Positions 33,583 to 44,916 of a DNA stretch of 64,000 nucleotides are shown piece by piece. A program made the translations under genes and the position numbers. The notes under the pieces are model-generated. The model worked only from the letters and a program-made list of their open reading frames with translations, was not told the origin of the DNA and did not search any database. Origin of the DNA: Williamsoniiplasma luminosum (GTDB lineage: Bacteria > Bacillota_I > Bacilli_A > Mycoplasmatales > Mycoplasmataceae); contig NZ_CP024963.1 of NCBI RefSeq assembly GCF_002803985.1, forward strand, positions 372,001-436,000. Direction: 5' to 3'. Within the stretch, counting starts at the first letter, position 1. The number at the start of each line of letters is the position of its first letter.

Positions 33583-33586
33583 TTTA

Positions 33587-34204
33587 CTATTTAATTAAAC
33601 GATTGTATCATTCAACGATTAATGCATCGTTAATTTCTTGATTCAATTCTTGACGTTCAGGTAATCTTACGAAAGTACCTTTTAATGTTTTTTTATCAAT
33701 TTTAACAAACTCAACTGTTGATTCATTGTTTTGCAATGCTTCAGCAATTTTATCGTTTTTCTTCATTGATTCTTTAATTTCTAAAACATCATTTGGTTGT
33801 AGTTGGTATGAAGGAATATCAATTTTCTTCCCATTTACTAGAATGTGACCGTGGTTAACTAATTGTCTTGCACCTTGTCTTGTCATAGCAAAACCTAAGC
33901 GGTAAACAATATTGTCTAAACGTGATTCTAATAAGATCAAGAAGTTTGTTCCAGTAACACCATGCATTTTTTTTGCTTTTGCAAATGTGTTACGGAATTG
34001 TCTTTCATTAATTCCATACATGAATCTAACTTTTTGTTTTTCTTGTAACTGTGAACCATACCCAGAAAGTTTGGTTTTTTTAGCACCATGTTGTCCTGGA
34101 GCTGTTGTACGTTTTTTACCTTTGCTAAATTCTTTTCCGTTTTCAAGAATTGAGAAACCATAACGACGAGATTTTTTGAATATTGATTCAGTATATCTTG
34201 ACAT
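33587..34204 (-). CDS. rpsD: 30S ribosomal protein S4
   Basis: Primary 16S rRNA-binding protein. The frame reads through a TGA near the end (EWYNRLIK) to TAG at 33589, giving 205 aa, the usual S4 length. Visible are the N-terminal [37 protein letters not shown] and the S4 domain with [27 protein letters not shown]. There is no N-terminal zinc-binding Cys cluster. GGAGA precedes the ATG. It has a long leader and its own promoter. Confidence 0.96.
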
Positions 34205-34353
34205 AATTTATCTCCTATATTTGCGTTATTAAAAGACATTTGAATAGATCCTATTTTAATCAGTTTATTGTTCGCCCTTTAACTGCTATGGGTTACTTTA
34301 GAGATTAATAAACAGTTTTTAAGATATATCTATTTGCAGACATCGAAATAACA
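34205..34353 (-). promoter_or_regulatory. rpsD 5' leader, candidate S4 autoregulatory element
   Basis: The mapped promoter implies an untranslated leader of about 150 bases. It contains complementary segments such as AAACTGTTTATT and AATAAACTG around a central CCCATAGCAGTTAAAGGG. In Firmicutes, S4 represses its own mRNA through a leader structure. A match to that class has not been demonstrated here. Confidence 0.4.
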
Positions 34354-34359
34354 ATCTTT

Positions 34360-34389
34360 ATTATAACTTATTTTTTAAAAAGTTTTCAA
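34360..34389 (-). promoter_or_regulatory. promoter of rpsD
   Basis: On the - strand TTGAAA (34389-34384), 18-base spacer, TATAAT (34365-34360). Confidence 0.78.
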
Positions 34390-34492
34390 AAAAGATTGAC
34401 CTTAGACCTGAAAAATGTCGCAAATTGGTGTTATTTCGATATTTCAATTCTTGGATAGTGAATAGAAACCAAAATAAGCTAAAACTTAAACT

Positions 34493-34540
34493 CAGAAAAA
34501 GTAATTAGCACTTGATGATTGTGTAGAATTACTTTTTCTG
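34493..34540. promoter_or_regulatory. 14-bp perfect inverted repeat upstream of ezrA
   Basis: CAGAAAAAGTAATT and AATTACTTTTTCTG are separated by 20 bases that contain a small CAC/GTG pairing. The right arm covers the expected -35 region of the ezrA promoter (TATAAT at 34554-34559). There is no T-tract tail, so an operator is more likely than a terminator. Confidence 0.4.
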
Positions 34541-34583
34541 GGCTTATTATTGATATAATTTAAATAATGAAAGTAGGTCAAGA

Positions 34584-36353
34584 GTGATTTTAAGTAAGGG
34601 CTGAAATATTTCTAATGGACTATCGACAATTCAACTCACTTCCTTAGTGATCTTTTTTGTTTTACTAGTCGTTTTAATATGCTCTTTTTTAGTGATTTGA
34701 ACCTACAAAACAATGCTTAAAAATTATATCGATTCTTATCAAGAAGCAACATTAATTGTCAGAAATTCAGTTCAAGTCCGCTTGAAAAGATTGTTTTTAA
34801 CTGTGGTTAAAAACAATCAAGCATCAAGCATGGAAAAAAGAGCAGTTGAGATTTGAAAAGTCCGTTACAAAAACATTATTCAAAAAGATTTTTACAAAGA
34901 AATCAACAATCTGGATTTATTTTTTAAAGATGTAAAATTTCAAAAACCAAATTTTAAAAATTTAAAACGCTCTGCAATGATCAAAAAAAATCTAAAAGAA
35001 ATAAGCAGAGAACTTTACATCATGTTCAAGGAAATGGATAAGATTCTTGAAACAGAATTTATCCAAAGAGATACTCGAATTCAAGTTCGGGAAATTTTGA
35101 ACGAAATTCAAAAAGAAGCTTTGTTGAAAATGCGTGATAAATCAATTAAATTTAATCACGCCATTCTTTATGAATGAATTGCAAACATCAATTTTGCAAT
35201 GACAAGAATTGATAATAAAATTCAATTGGGGATGTATGGTGATTCTTTAATTTACCAAGATAAAACCAATGAACAAATAATTCGATTAATTCGCATGCTT
35301 GATCTGTTCGAAACAGCTGATAAAGTTTTAGAAAAAACATTACCAAATAAAATTCACACAATCAAAAAACAAATTAGTGAAACAATGTTTGATCTAAAAG
35401 AAAAAACACTTAATGAAAATAAGATTCAAAAATACGAAGACCAATTTAATTATTCGAAAACCGTTATTCAAAGAAGTTTGGCTGATTTAGATTATTCAAA
35501 TGCTTTTATCCAACTTTCAGAAATTTTAGAGACAATCAGTGATTTTGAAACAAACATTCAGTTTGAAGAAGTGATGAAAATGTTTGTTGAATCGGAATTG
35601 TCTAATATCCATGAGACATTTCAAACAGCTAAAAGTGATTATGAGAATGGATTGAAAGCAATAAAATCCAATGTTAAACACAACACAACGCATGATAAAC
35701 AAATCGAATTTGAAAATATTGGTGAAACATTGACCAAATTACAAATTAAATGAACACATTTTTATGAAAATTTTACAAACTATGCAACTTATAAAAAGAA
35801 AGTTAATTACACAATTTTAAAAAATGAATTAATCGCAATTTTAACTCCGCTTTCAGAAGTTTATAAAAAAATGATTATGATAACGCGTGGGTTAAAGAAC
35901 AGTAATTCAGCTCTAGTTCAAGTTGAAAATAATTTAAATTCACTTAAATCAATTTTGGTTCAAAATGAAAATTTATGTCATAAATTTAGAAGAATTTCTT
36001 ATTTTGGCAATGAAAGAAAACAAAATGAAATCGTTCTGGAAAAACTTTTAAGAGTTGAAAATCAAATTCATCAGGTAGATTTTAATTTTACAGAAGAAAG
36101 AATACATATTATTAAAAGCCAAATTGATAATTTAAGATCTGAAACGATTTCAGTTAAAAATCAAATTTCCAATGTTATTCAGCAAGCACTAATTGCTGAA
36201 TCGTTAATTATATATTTTGATCGCTTTGCAAATCGTTTGAATTTTGAAAATAATTTTGAAGAAGCATTAAGAAATTACGATAACAATAATATGGTAATAG
36301 TTATCGATCAAATGATTAAAAACATTAAACAATATCAGAGAGAAAAGAGGTAA
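34584..36353 (+). CDS. ezrA: EzrA-like septation ring regulator
   Basis: A 589-aa frame through TGA codons. The chosen GTG start has AGG 6 bases upstream and a TATAAT box at 34554-34559. An N-terminal membrane helix (about residues 22-45, LVIFFVLLVVLICSFLVIW) is followed by a long, almost entirely alpha-helical coiled-coil body. Length, topology and location between rpsD and thiI match EzrA of Firmicutes, a membrane protein that restrains FtsZ ring assembly. Sequence identity is low, so the call rests on architecture and gene order. Confidence 0.68.
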
Positions 36354-36355
36354 AA

Positions 36356-37549
36356 ATGAAAAATATTTTAGTGAGATATGGGGAACTAACGTTAAAAGGT
36401 AATAATCGCAATCATTTTATTACAAAGTTAATTCAAAACATAAAATTCCAATTAAAAGAATTTAAAGAAGAAGTGGTTTATACCAAAGATAATAATTCTT
36501 TGACACTTGGTGTCAAAGAAGAAGTTTTTGATCAAGTTTTAGCAAGAATCCAAAATGTTTTTGGAATTTATTCATTGTCAATTATTGAAAAAAGTTCATT
36601 GGATTTTGACGAAATTGCTAATGCAGTTTTAAAAATTGCAGAAAAATCTTCAGCAAAAACATTTAAACTAGAAGTTTTTAGAAAAGACAAATCTTATCCG
36701 ATCACATCAACAGAAATGAAGCAAAAATTAGCTCCGTTAGTTTTAAAAAATAATCAACATTTAAAAGTTGATGTGCACCATCCAGAATTAAAAATTGAAG
36801 TTGTGATCAAAAAAGATCATGCTGATATTTTTGATTCAAGAATCAATGCTCTAAAAGGATTACCAGTTGGAGTTTCGGGAAAAGGATTATCTTTATTAAG
36901 TGGAGGAATTGATTCTCCAGTTGCTTCTTTTTTAACAATGAAACGAGGAATGACTGTCGATTTTTTACATTTCATGACCCCGCCTCATACTTCAGCTGAA
37001 GCATTGACAAAAGTTTTTGATTTAGCAAAAATAGTTGCCAAATATAATTACAACCGTTTCAGTTTGTTTATTTGCAATTTTACTCCGCTATTAGAAGAAT
37101 TAAATCATATTCCTAATCAAACTTATAAAATTAATATTATGCGAAGAATGTTTGTGCGAATTGCAAATCAATTAGCTTTCAAAACTAATTCAAAAGCGAT
37201 TATTACTGGTGAATCTTTAGGGCAAGTTGCTTCGCAAACTATCGAATCAATCAACACCATTAATTCAGTTTCGACTTTGCCAATTTTAAGACCAGTTCTA
37301 ACTTATGACAAGGAAGAAATTATTAAAATTTCTAAACAAATTGGTACTTATGAAACTTCAATTCTACCATTTGATGATGCTTGTTCAATGTTTGTTCCCA
37401 AAAATCCAACAACCAAACCTAAATTAAGAGAGGCTGAATTTAATGAAAAAGATCTGCTTTGAGAAGAGTTATTAAATCATACTGTTCAAAATTTAATTGA
37501 AGAATTTGTATGAATAAACGGGGAGTTTGTTAAAAAAGAAGAGGAGTAA
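36356..37549 (+). CDS. thiI: tRNA 4-thiouridine synthetase ThiI
   Basis: Adenylates U8 of tRNA for sulfur insertion. The 397-aa protein has an N-terminal ferredoxin-like and THUMP domain (RYGELTLKGNNRNHF onward) and the PP-loop SGGIDSPVAS near residue 183. The later ITGESLGQVASQT and DDACSMFVPKNPTTKP segments are family-typical. It lacks the C-terminal rhodanese domain of the E. coli enzyme, like Gram-positive ThiI, so a separate sulfur carrier is needed. It starts 2 bases after ezrA, with AGAGAGG upstream. Confidence 0.95.
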
Positions 37550-37551
37550 AA

Positions 37552-40485
37552 ATGAAGTTTTCACCACAATTGAATGTTCGAACTGAATATAATTTTCAAG
37601 AGTCTTTAATTAGAATCAAAGATTATATTTCTTTTGCTAAAAAACATGATTTTTCATTTGTTTTTTATGCTGAAAATAAATCAATGTTTGGTGTTGCTGA
37701 TTTTTATAACCAAGCTAAAAAAAACAATTTAAAACCAATTATTGGTTTAGCAATTGACAATCCTGAAACAAATAAAACGACACTTTTATACGCCAAAAAC
37801 AAAACGGGTTTTCAAAATTTGTCTTTCTTATCTTCGTGATTAATGGAAAATAATTTGACAAATTTTGATCAAGAATTTTTTGATGTTTTTAATCAAGCAA
37901 TAAGTGATACCTTTTTGATTTCTGAAGATGACCAAATTGTTGAAAAATATGGTGCAATTGTTCACCAATTATTTATTCCTAAAATTAGCTATTTAACAAG
38001 CGATGAATATGAGAATTTCATTGTTCTTTCAGCGATTAAAAATAACCTAACACTTAAAGAAATTTCCAATGTTCAGGATGAACATTATTTTTCTGATGAA
38101 GAAATGCAAAATAAAAATCCAATTGATCAAAAACAACAAATTAGTCAAATTGCTGAAGCATGCAATTTTAATTTATTTGATAATTCTGGACAATATCATA
38201 TCGCTAACTTTAAAACTCCAGATAACTTACCAATTAATATTTATTTGAAACAATTGTGTGAAGAAGCCTTATTAAAATATTTCAATGAAAGTAAAACTTT
38301 CATTGAACAAACTGACTATCTAAAACGTCTAACATACGAGTTATCGGTGATTGATAAAATGGGCTTTAATAACTATTTTTTAATTGTTTGAGATTATGTA
38401 AAATTTGCTAAAAGTCAAGACATTATTGTTGGTCCTGGTCGTGGTTCTAGTGCTGGATCATTGGTTGCTTTTTTATTGGAAATCACTCAAATTGATCCAA
38501 TCAAATACAACTTATTATTTGAACGTTTTTTAAATCCTGAACGAGCAACGATGCCAGATATTGATATTGATTTTCAAGATGATAGAAGAGAAGAAGTGGT
38601 CGAATATTTATTTAATAAATATGGTGCTCATAATGTTGCAATGATTTCAACTTTTCAAACAATTGGGGCCAAATCTGCAATCAGAGATGTGGCAAGAGCT
38701 TACGATATTAATTTAGAAATAGTCAATGCAATTACTAAAAATATTGATCTAAATTATCAAAATGATTTAAAATCAGCAGTTGCAAATAACGCTCAATTAA
38801 AACAATATCAAACAGAGTATCCAGAACTTTTTGAGGCTGCTAACACCTTGATTGGATTGCCTCGTCAAACCAGCACACATGCAGCTGGAGTGGTTTTATC
38901 AGATGTTGATTTAAGAACAATTTTACCAATTAAAATTGGATTCAATGGTATTTATCAAACGCAGTTTGATATGAATTTTTTAGAAACTTTAGGGTTAATC
39001 AAAATGGATATTTTAGGCTTAAGAAATCTAACAACCCTCCAATTAATTCAAAATAACATTTTAAGAAGTCGCCAAATCAAAATCAAATTAGAAAACATTG
39101 ATTTAAATTTACCTGAAGTTTTCAAAACTTTAAATGCTGGTGATACTTCCGGAATTTTTCAATTAGAATCACCTGGGATGACTAATTTAATTAAAAAAAT
39201 GGAAGTCAATTCAATTGAAGATATTTCAATTGCTTCAGCTTTATTTCGACCAGGTCCACAAGAAATGATTGAAGAATTTATTGAAAGAAAAAAAGGCAAA
39301 AAACAAAACTATTTAATTGATCAAACTTTGAAAGATATTTTAAACCCAACTTTTGGAATCATTGTTTATCAAGAACAAGTGATTCAAATTTTAGGATTGG
39401 TGGCAAATTTTTCTTTTGCCAAATCAGATATTGTGCGAAGAGCGATGGGGAAAAAAGATTACAAATATATGGAATCAATGAAAACTGAATTTATCTCTCA
39501 AGCAATTAAAAATAATTACTCCCCAGAAAATGCTAATACAATTTGAGATTGAATTGAAAAATTTGCCTCATATGGATTTAACAAATCACACTCGATTGCC
39601 TACTCATACATTAGTTATTGATTAGCTTATTTTAAAACTAAATATCCATCAGAATTTTATGCAGCTTTATTAAGTGGAGTGATCGGAAACGAAACCAAAA
39701 TGACTCAATATTTGAATGAAGCAAAAAGAAAAGACATTATCGTTAAAAGTCCTAATGTTGCCAACATGAGTTTTAATTATAATTCAAGTCAAAAACTCTT
39801 GTTTTTGCCCTTGACCACAATCAAAGGAATTGGTAATGAATTTATTAGAAAATTAAGAGAAGCTTATCAAAATGATAAAAATTTATTTAGTTCAATTTTC
39901 TATTTTACAACCAAAATGCTTAATAATGGACTAAACAAAAATCTTTTTAAAGCGTTGATTTGATCTGGTGCTTTTGATGAATTTAAATATAGCAGACAAA
40001 CCCTTGATGAAAATATTGATCAAATTTTTTCTTTTGCAGAATTTAATAAAAACACCAAAATTATTGATGAAAAGTTAGTTCCGATTTTAGAGGTTCAAAA
40101 AGATGTACCAACAGTTGTTTCTGCAAAAGAAAAAGAATATTTAGGCTTCTATGTTTCAACCCACCCGATTACAACCATTAAAGCAGAAAACAAAGATTTG
40201 AAAGCAGTTGGGATTGATTTCATCAAAGAAAATCAAGGTTTTACAAGAATTATTGGTGAAATACAAAATATCAAAATTTTCAAAGACAAAAATCAAAATG
40301 ATATGGCTTTCATTGAGGTTGGTGATGAAACTGATACCATTTCTGTCACAATTTTTGCTTCACTTTTTGAACAAATGAACGAATTAATTAAGTTAAATTC
40401 AATTTTAGCAATGGATGTAAAAATGCAAAAATATAAAAATACCATTTCTGCGAGTTTAATTAAAATAGTTAAGGTACTGAAATAA
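37552..40485 (+). CDS. dnaE: DNA polymerase III alpha subunit, DnaE type
   Basis: Replicative C-family polymerase of 977 aa, shorter than E. coli DnaE (1160 aa). The order is PHP domain (1-200), polymerase core with GPGRGSSAGS near 292 and the catalytic PDIDIDFQDDR near 335, then fingers, a helix-hairpin-helix region (TIKGIGNEF) and a C-terminal OB fold (FTRIIGEIQNIKIFKDKNQ). In the PHP domain the usual metal-binding His motif near the N-terminus reads NVRTEYNF, so metal binding looks lost. It starts 2 bases after thiI and its stop overlaps the next gene (TAATG). Confidence 0.94.
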
Positions 40486-41198
40486 TGGAATCTAAATATA
40501 AAACACTGAGTGCTTTGGTGTATGATTTTAACTACCCGATTAATCAAGAAATTGATGGAGATATTACATTTTACAAACCCCATCTTTTGCCTTTGGAAAA
40601 TAAAATTTTAGAATTAGGAGCTGGGAATGGTCGGTTTTTAATTCCATTTTTAAGATATGGCTTAAAAATGGAAGCGTTGGATAATTCACCAGAAATGTTG
40701 GGTTTATTAAACCAAAATTTAATTGATTATAATTTGCAAACTACCATTCATAATTTTGATGTTTTAAAAATGAATTTCCACCAAGAATTTGAAGCTATTT
40801 TATTTACTAATGGTTTTTTGAATTTGCTGATCACTCAAGAAAATATTTATCAGGTTTTAAAAAATAGTTTTAGAGCTTTGATTAAAGATGGATTTGTGAT
40901 GATTGATTTAATTTATCCCAATATTGACTTTAAACAAGGTCAGCAAATTCAAAACGTTTTCCAAATTCATGGCCAAGACATTACTGTAACGAACACTTTT
41001 GCAGAAATTAATTATCAAAACCAAACAACAACCAATATAATTGAATATAAGTCTGAAAAGATAACTGAAATTCAAAACTTTGAACTGACTTGAATTGAAC
41101 AAGAACAGATTTTGGAAATTTTAAAGCAAATAGGTTTTTCTAAAATCACTTTTTTCAAAAGAAGTCGACATACAATTATAGTTAAAGCATATAAATAA
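40485..41198 (+). CDS. class I SAM-dependent methyltransferase
   Basis: A 237-aa protein with the Rossmann-type motif I ILELGAGNGRFLIPFL, motif II acidic LDNSPEML and post-motif FTNGFLNLL. The N-terminal YDFNYPI segment is typical of small-molecule-type methyltransferases (Methyltransf_25-like). Neither substrate nor product can be deduced. It overlaps dnaE by one base and is followed 9 bases later by polA, so it is embedded in a replication operon. Confidence 0.82.
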
Positions 41199-41207
41199 GG
41201 AGCAAAA

Positions 41208-43925
41208 ATGGCAAAACAAATTCTTTTAATCGATGGTAATTCACTGATCTATCGAGCACATCACGCAAATAGTTATAAGTCGGGAGCGACATATTTATCG
41301 ACTTCAAATGGTGTGCCAACAGCCGCTGTTTATTCTTTTGCAAATATGCTTTGAAACATTTTAAAAAACAACGATTTTTATGATGTTAAAGTTGCCTTTG
41401 ATAAAGGGAAAAAGACTTTTCGTCATGACCACTTAGATAATTACAAAGCTGGAAGAAGCGAAACTCCAGAAGAATTAATCCCCCAATTTCAATTAGTGAG
41501 AGACTTGTTAACTGCAATGAATATTCAATGATTTGAGCTTGATAATTTTGAAGCTGATGATATTTTGGGCGCATTAACTAAAAAAATTGAATTGGATCAT
41601 GAAGATTATGAAGTGAGAGTTTTAACTAGTGATAAAGATATGTATCAAATCATTTCTGAAAAAACTAAACTTTTAAAACCAAAATCAGGAACAAGTGAAT
41701 TGTTAATTTATGGGATTGATGAATTAAAAAATGACTGAAATATTGCGCCAAATCAAGTTCCAGATTTAAAAGGTTTGATGGGAGATAATTCTGATAATTT
41801 AAAAGGAGTTAAAGGGATTGGTGAGAAAACTGCGATTAAATTAATTAGTGAATTTGGTTCAATTGAAGAAATTTATGCAAATATTGAATCAATCAAAGGA
41901 AGTGTTAAACAAAATTTAATTGCTGACAAGGACACAGCGTTTTTAACTCGTATGGTTGCGACAATTGTCTCTGATTTTGAGATTCCAGATTTTAAAATTG
42001 AGACCTTAAATCTTAATTTACAAACCTTTCACGATTTTCTTGTGAAATACGAAATGTATTCGCTTGCTAAAAAAATTGGTTTTGCCGGAGCAAAACCAGA
42101 AAAAGCATTAGAAATTAAAATTATTGATCGTTGATCTAAAACATTTGAAGCAAAAGAAAACTTTATTTTTGTCCAATCACTAAACACAAATTATCATAAG
42201 GATAAAATTATTGGCATTGGGATTGTTAATGAAAAAGGTAACTTTTACATTAACAAAACTCAAGAACTAATCCAACTAAATTTCTTTGAAGAATTTAGTG
42301 AAACCAATATTTTCGATCAAGAACTAAATGCATTTTTAAATAACCCCAATCTTCAAAAAAACACATTTGATATCAAAAAAACAATTACACTTTTAAAAAA
42401 TGAAGGTTATGAAATAGCTGATCAAAGTTTTGTTTACGATATGATGATTGCAATTTATGATTTAGATTCAACAATTCCATCAGAATTTGCAATTCAAACA
42501 AACTTTATTGATAAAACAATAATTGTGGAAAATGACGACATCTTTTTTGGTAAGGGAATCAAAAAAACTTCAAATATTGATCTAAAATTAAAGGCACATT
42601 TTATCGTTAAAAAAGCATGATTGATCAATCAACTAAAACCCGTGATCATTCAACGTTTAAAAGACAATGATCAATTTAACTTGTATCAAAATATTGATTT
42701 ACCATTTGGTTTTGTTTTAAAAGACATGGAACAAACTGGGGTGAAAATTGATTTAAAAGAATTAGAAACACAAACAAAAGAGACCCTGATCAAACTTCAA
42801 GAAATTGAAAAAACTGTCTTCGCGATGTTAAATCAAGAACCAGATGATCAAATCAATTTAGCCTCACCAAAACAATTAAAAAAAATGTTATTTGAAGATT
42901 TAAAATTACCTGATTTTGATAAAGGGAGTACAGGTAAAGAAACACTTGAAAAGCTTAAACATTTGCACCCAATTATTGACTTAATTTTAGAGCATCGAAA
43001 ATATTCAAAATTGTATTCGACATATTTAAAAGGTTTTGAAAAATATATTTTTGATGATCAAAAAGTGCATACTATTTTTAATCAAACGCTAACCAATACT
43101 GGTCGTCTAAGTTCGATTGAACCGAATCTACAAAATATTTCGATTAGGGATGATGATCAAAAACAAGTGCGAAAAATTTTCATCACTGATGAAACCAAAA
43201 CATTTTATAGTTTTGATTACTCACAAATTGAATTACGTGTTTTAGCACAAATAGCCCCTGAAAATAAGATGTTAGAAATTTTTCGAAATAAAGGTGACAT
43301 TCATGCTGAGGCTGCTAAGGATATTTTTAAACTTTCCTCAACTGATGAAATCACCCCAGACATGCGAAGAGTTGCTAAAGTTTTTAACTTTGGAATTCTT
43401 TATGGTTTAAGTGATTATGGTTTGGCAAACGATTTAGGAATCTCTATTCCACAAGCCAAAGAATACATCAAAGCATACTATGAATCATATCCCGATTTAG
43501 AAAATTGGAAAAATAAAATTGTGGAATTTGCCAAAACAAATAATTTTGTTTTGACAGATTCAAATCGCAAAAGATATATTAGCGAATTAAAATCTAACAA
43601 TTATCAAGTTCGAGAATTTGGAAAAAGAATTGCTGTCAATATGCCCATTCAAGGAACTGCGGCTGATATTTTAAAAGTGGCGATGATTAATATTTATAAA
43701 GATTTTGTTGATCAAAATATTCAATCTAAAATGATTGCCCAAATTCATGATGAAATTATTTTTGAAATTGTCAATCTTGAACAAGAAAAAGTTTTACCAA
43801 TTATTCGAAAAAATATGTTAAATGCTTATAGTGATTTACTAAAAATTACGAATAAAACAGAAGAAATTAAAATTCTATTAGAAATCAGTGAATCTGCTGG
43901 GAAGAACTGATTTGATTTAAAATAA
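41208..43925 (+). CDS. polA: DNA polymerase I
   Basis: Repair and Okazaki-fragment polymerase, 905 aa. An N-terminal 5'-3' exonuclease domain (1-290, LLIDGNSLIYRA, EADDILGAL, GLMGDNSDNLKGVKGIGEKTA) is followed by a degenerate 3'-5' exonuclease region (300-470) that lacks the first Asp-X-Glu motif. The polymerase domain has motif A YSFDYSQIELRVLAQ, the O-helix RRVAKVFNFGILYG and motif C QIHDEIIFE. Many Mollicutes keep only the exonuclease part, so the full-length gene is informative. The last codons include a TGA Trp. AAGGAG precedes the start. Confidence 0.96.
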
Positions 43926-43933
43926 GGAGAAAA

Positions 43934-44761
43934 ATGCCAGAATTACCAGAAGTTGTCACGGTTGTAAAACTATTAGAACCTGATCTGATCAATAAAACAA
44001 TTAAAAAATTTGAAATTTATTACGCTAAATTATTATGACGAAATGAGATCGAAGATTTTAAAAAAAGAGTTGAGAACCAAAAGATTCTTAAAATTTTTAA
44101 TCAAGGAAAATACATCATTTTCGAACTCGAAAATGATGTTCTAATTTCGCATTTACGCATGGAGGGTCGTTGAAATTTCGAACCGCAAAACACGCTTTCA
44201 TATAAAGAGAGTTGATTAGAATGTCAATTTATTTTAGATGATGGCTTTGTTTTGCGTTACTACGATTCAAGAAAATTCGGAACTTTAGAAATTGTTTCTA
44301 AAGAAAGTTTTTTTAATGGCAGTGCTTTGGCTCATTTAGGGCCTTCAATTTTAGATCCAAATTTAACTGCTAAGCAATTATTTGAAAAATTTCAAAAAAT
44401 TAAAAGACCGATTAAATCGGTCTTACTAGAGCAAAATATTATTTCCGGAATTGGTAATATTTATGACAACGAAATTTTATTTGCCACTAAAATAAATCCG
44501 TTAACCCCAGCCAATGAAATAACTTTGAAAACCGTTTCAAAGTTATTAACTAATGCAATTGAGATTTTAAAAACCTCAATTAGCGTAGGAGGTACTACAA
44601 TCCACTCATTCACCCCTAAACAAGGGGTAAGTGGTGGATACCAAGACTTTTTAAAAGTCCATGGACGTGAGAAAAAAGAGTGCTATCTTTGTCAGACTCC
44701 AATTGCCAAAATTAAGGTTAATGGAAGAGGAACTTATTATTGTCCAAAGTGCCAAAAATAG
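43934..44761 (+). CDS. mutM: formamidopyrimidine-DNA glycosylase
   Basis: Removes 8-oxoguanine and formamidopyrimidines and nicks the abasic site. The N-terminus MPELPEV supplies the catalytic Pro2 and Glu3. ISHLRMEGRW, YYDSRKFG, LLEQNIISGIGNIYDNEILF and the C-terminal zinc finger CYLCQTPIAKIKVNGRGTYYCPKC are all intact. Length 275 aa is normal. It lies 8 bases after polA with AAGGAG upstream, the same pairing as in Bacillus. Confidence 0.97.
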
Positions 44762-44916
44762 AATTTTTTGCAATGTGGAAATGTGTAAAAATCAAAAATA
44801 ATTAAGCCATATAAGGCTTTGCTATGTGTCAAAAAAATAAAAAAAATTATTCTCATAGATATTGTATTTTTTCCATTTTTTATGCCTTATTATCTATATA
44901 GCAAAGAGGTAAAAGT

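Larger units (their letters stand above)
33212..33586. other. structured gene-free interval between tyrS and rpsD
   Basis: About 375 bases without a protein-coding frame. It contains a perfect 18-base palindrome (33274-33291), stem-loops TGTTGG/CCAACA (33334-33356) and AAGCT/AGCTT, and two terminator hairpins. It also holds an imperfect direct duplication: TCTC..TAT.TGGTAAG, then an A-rich stretch and an AACAYCA/TGGTGTT hairpin, at 33410-33475 and again at 33528-33581. Confidence 0.6.

Noticed and set aside
33937-34239. 100-codon - strand frame overlapping rpsD
   Set aside because: It is an out-of-frame shadow of rpsD, which is recognisable over its full length.
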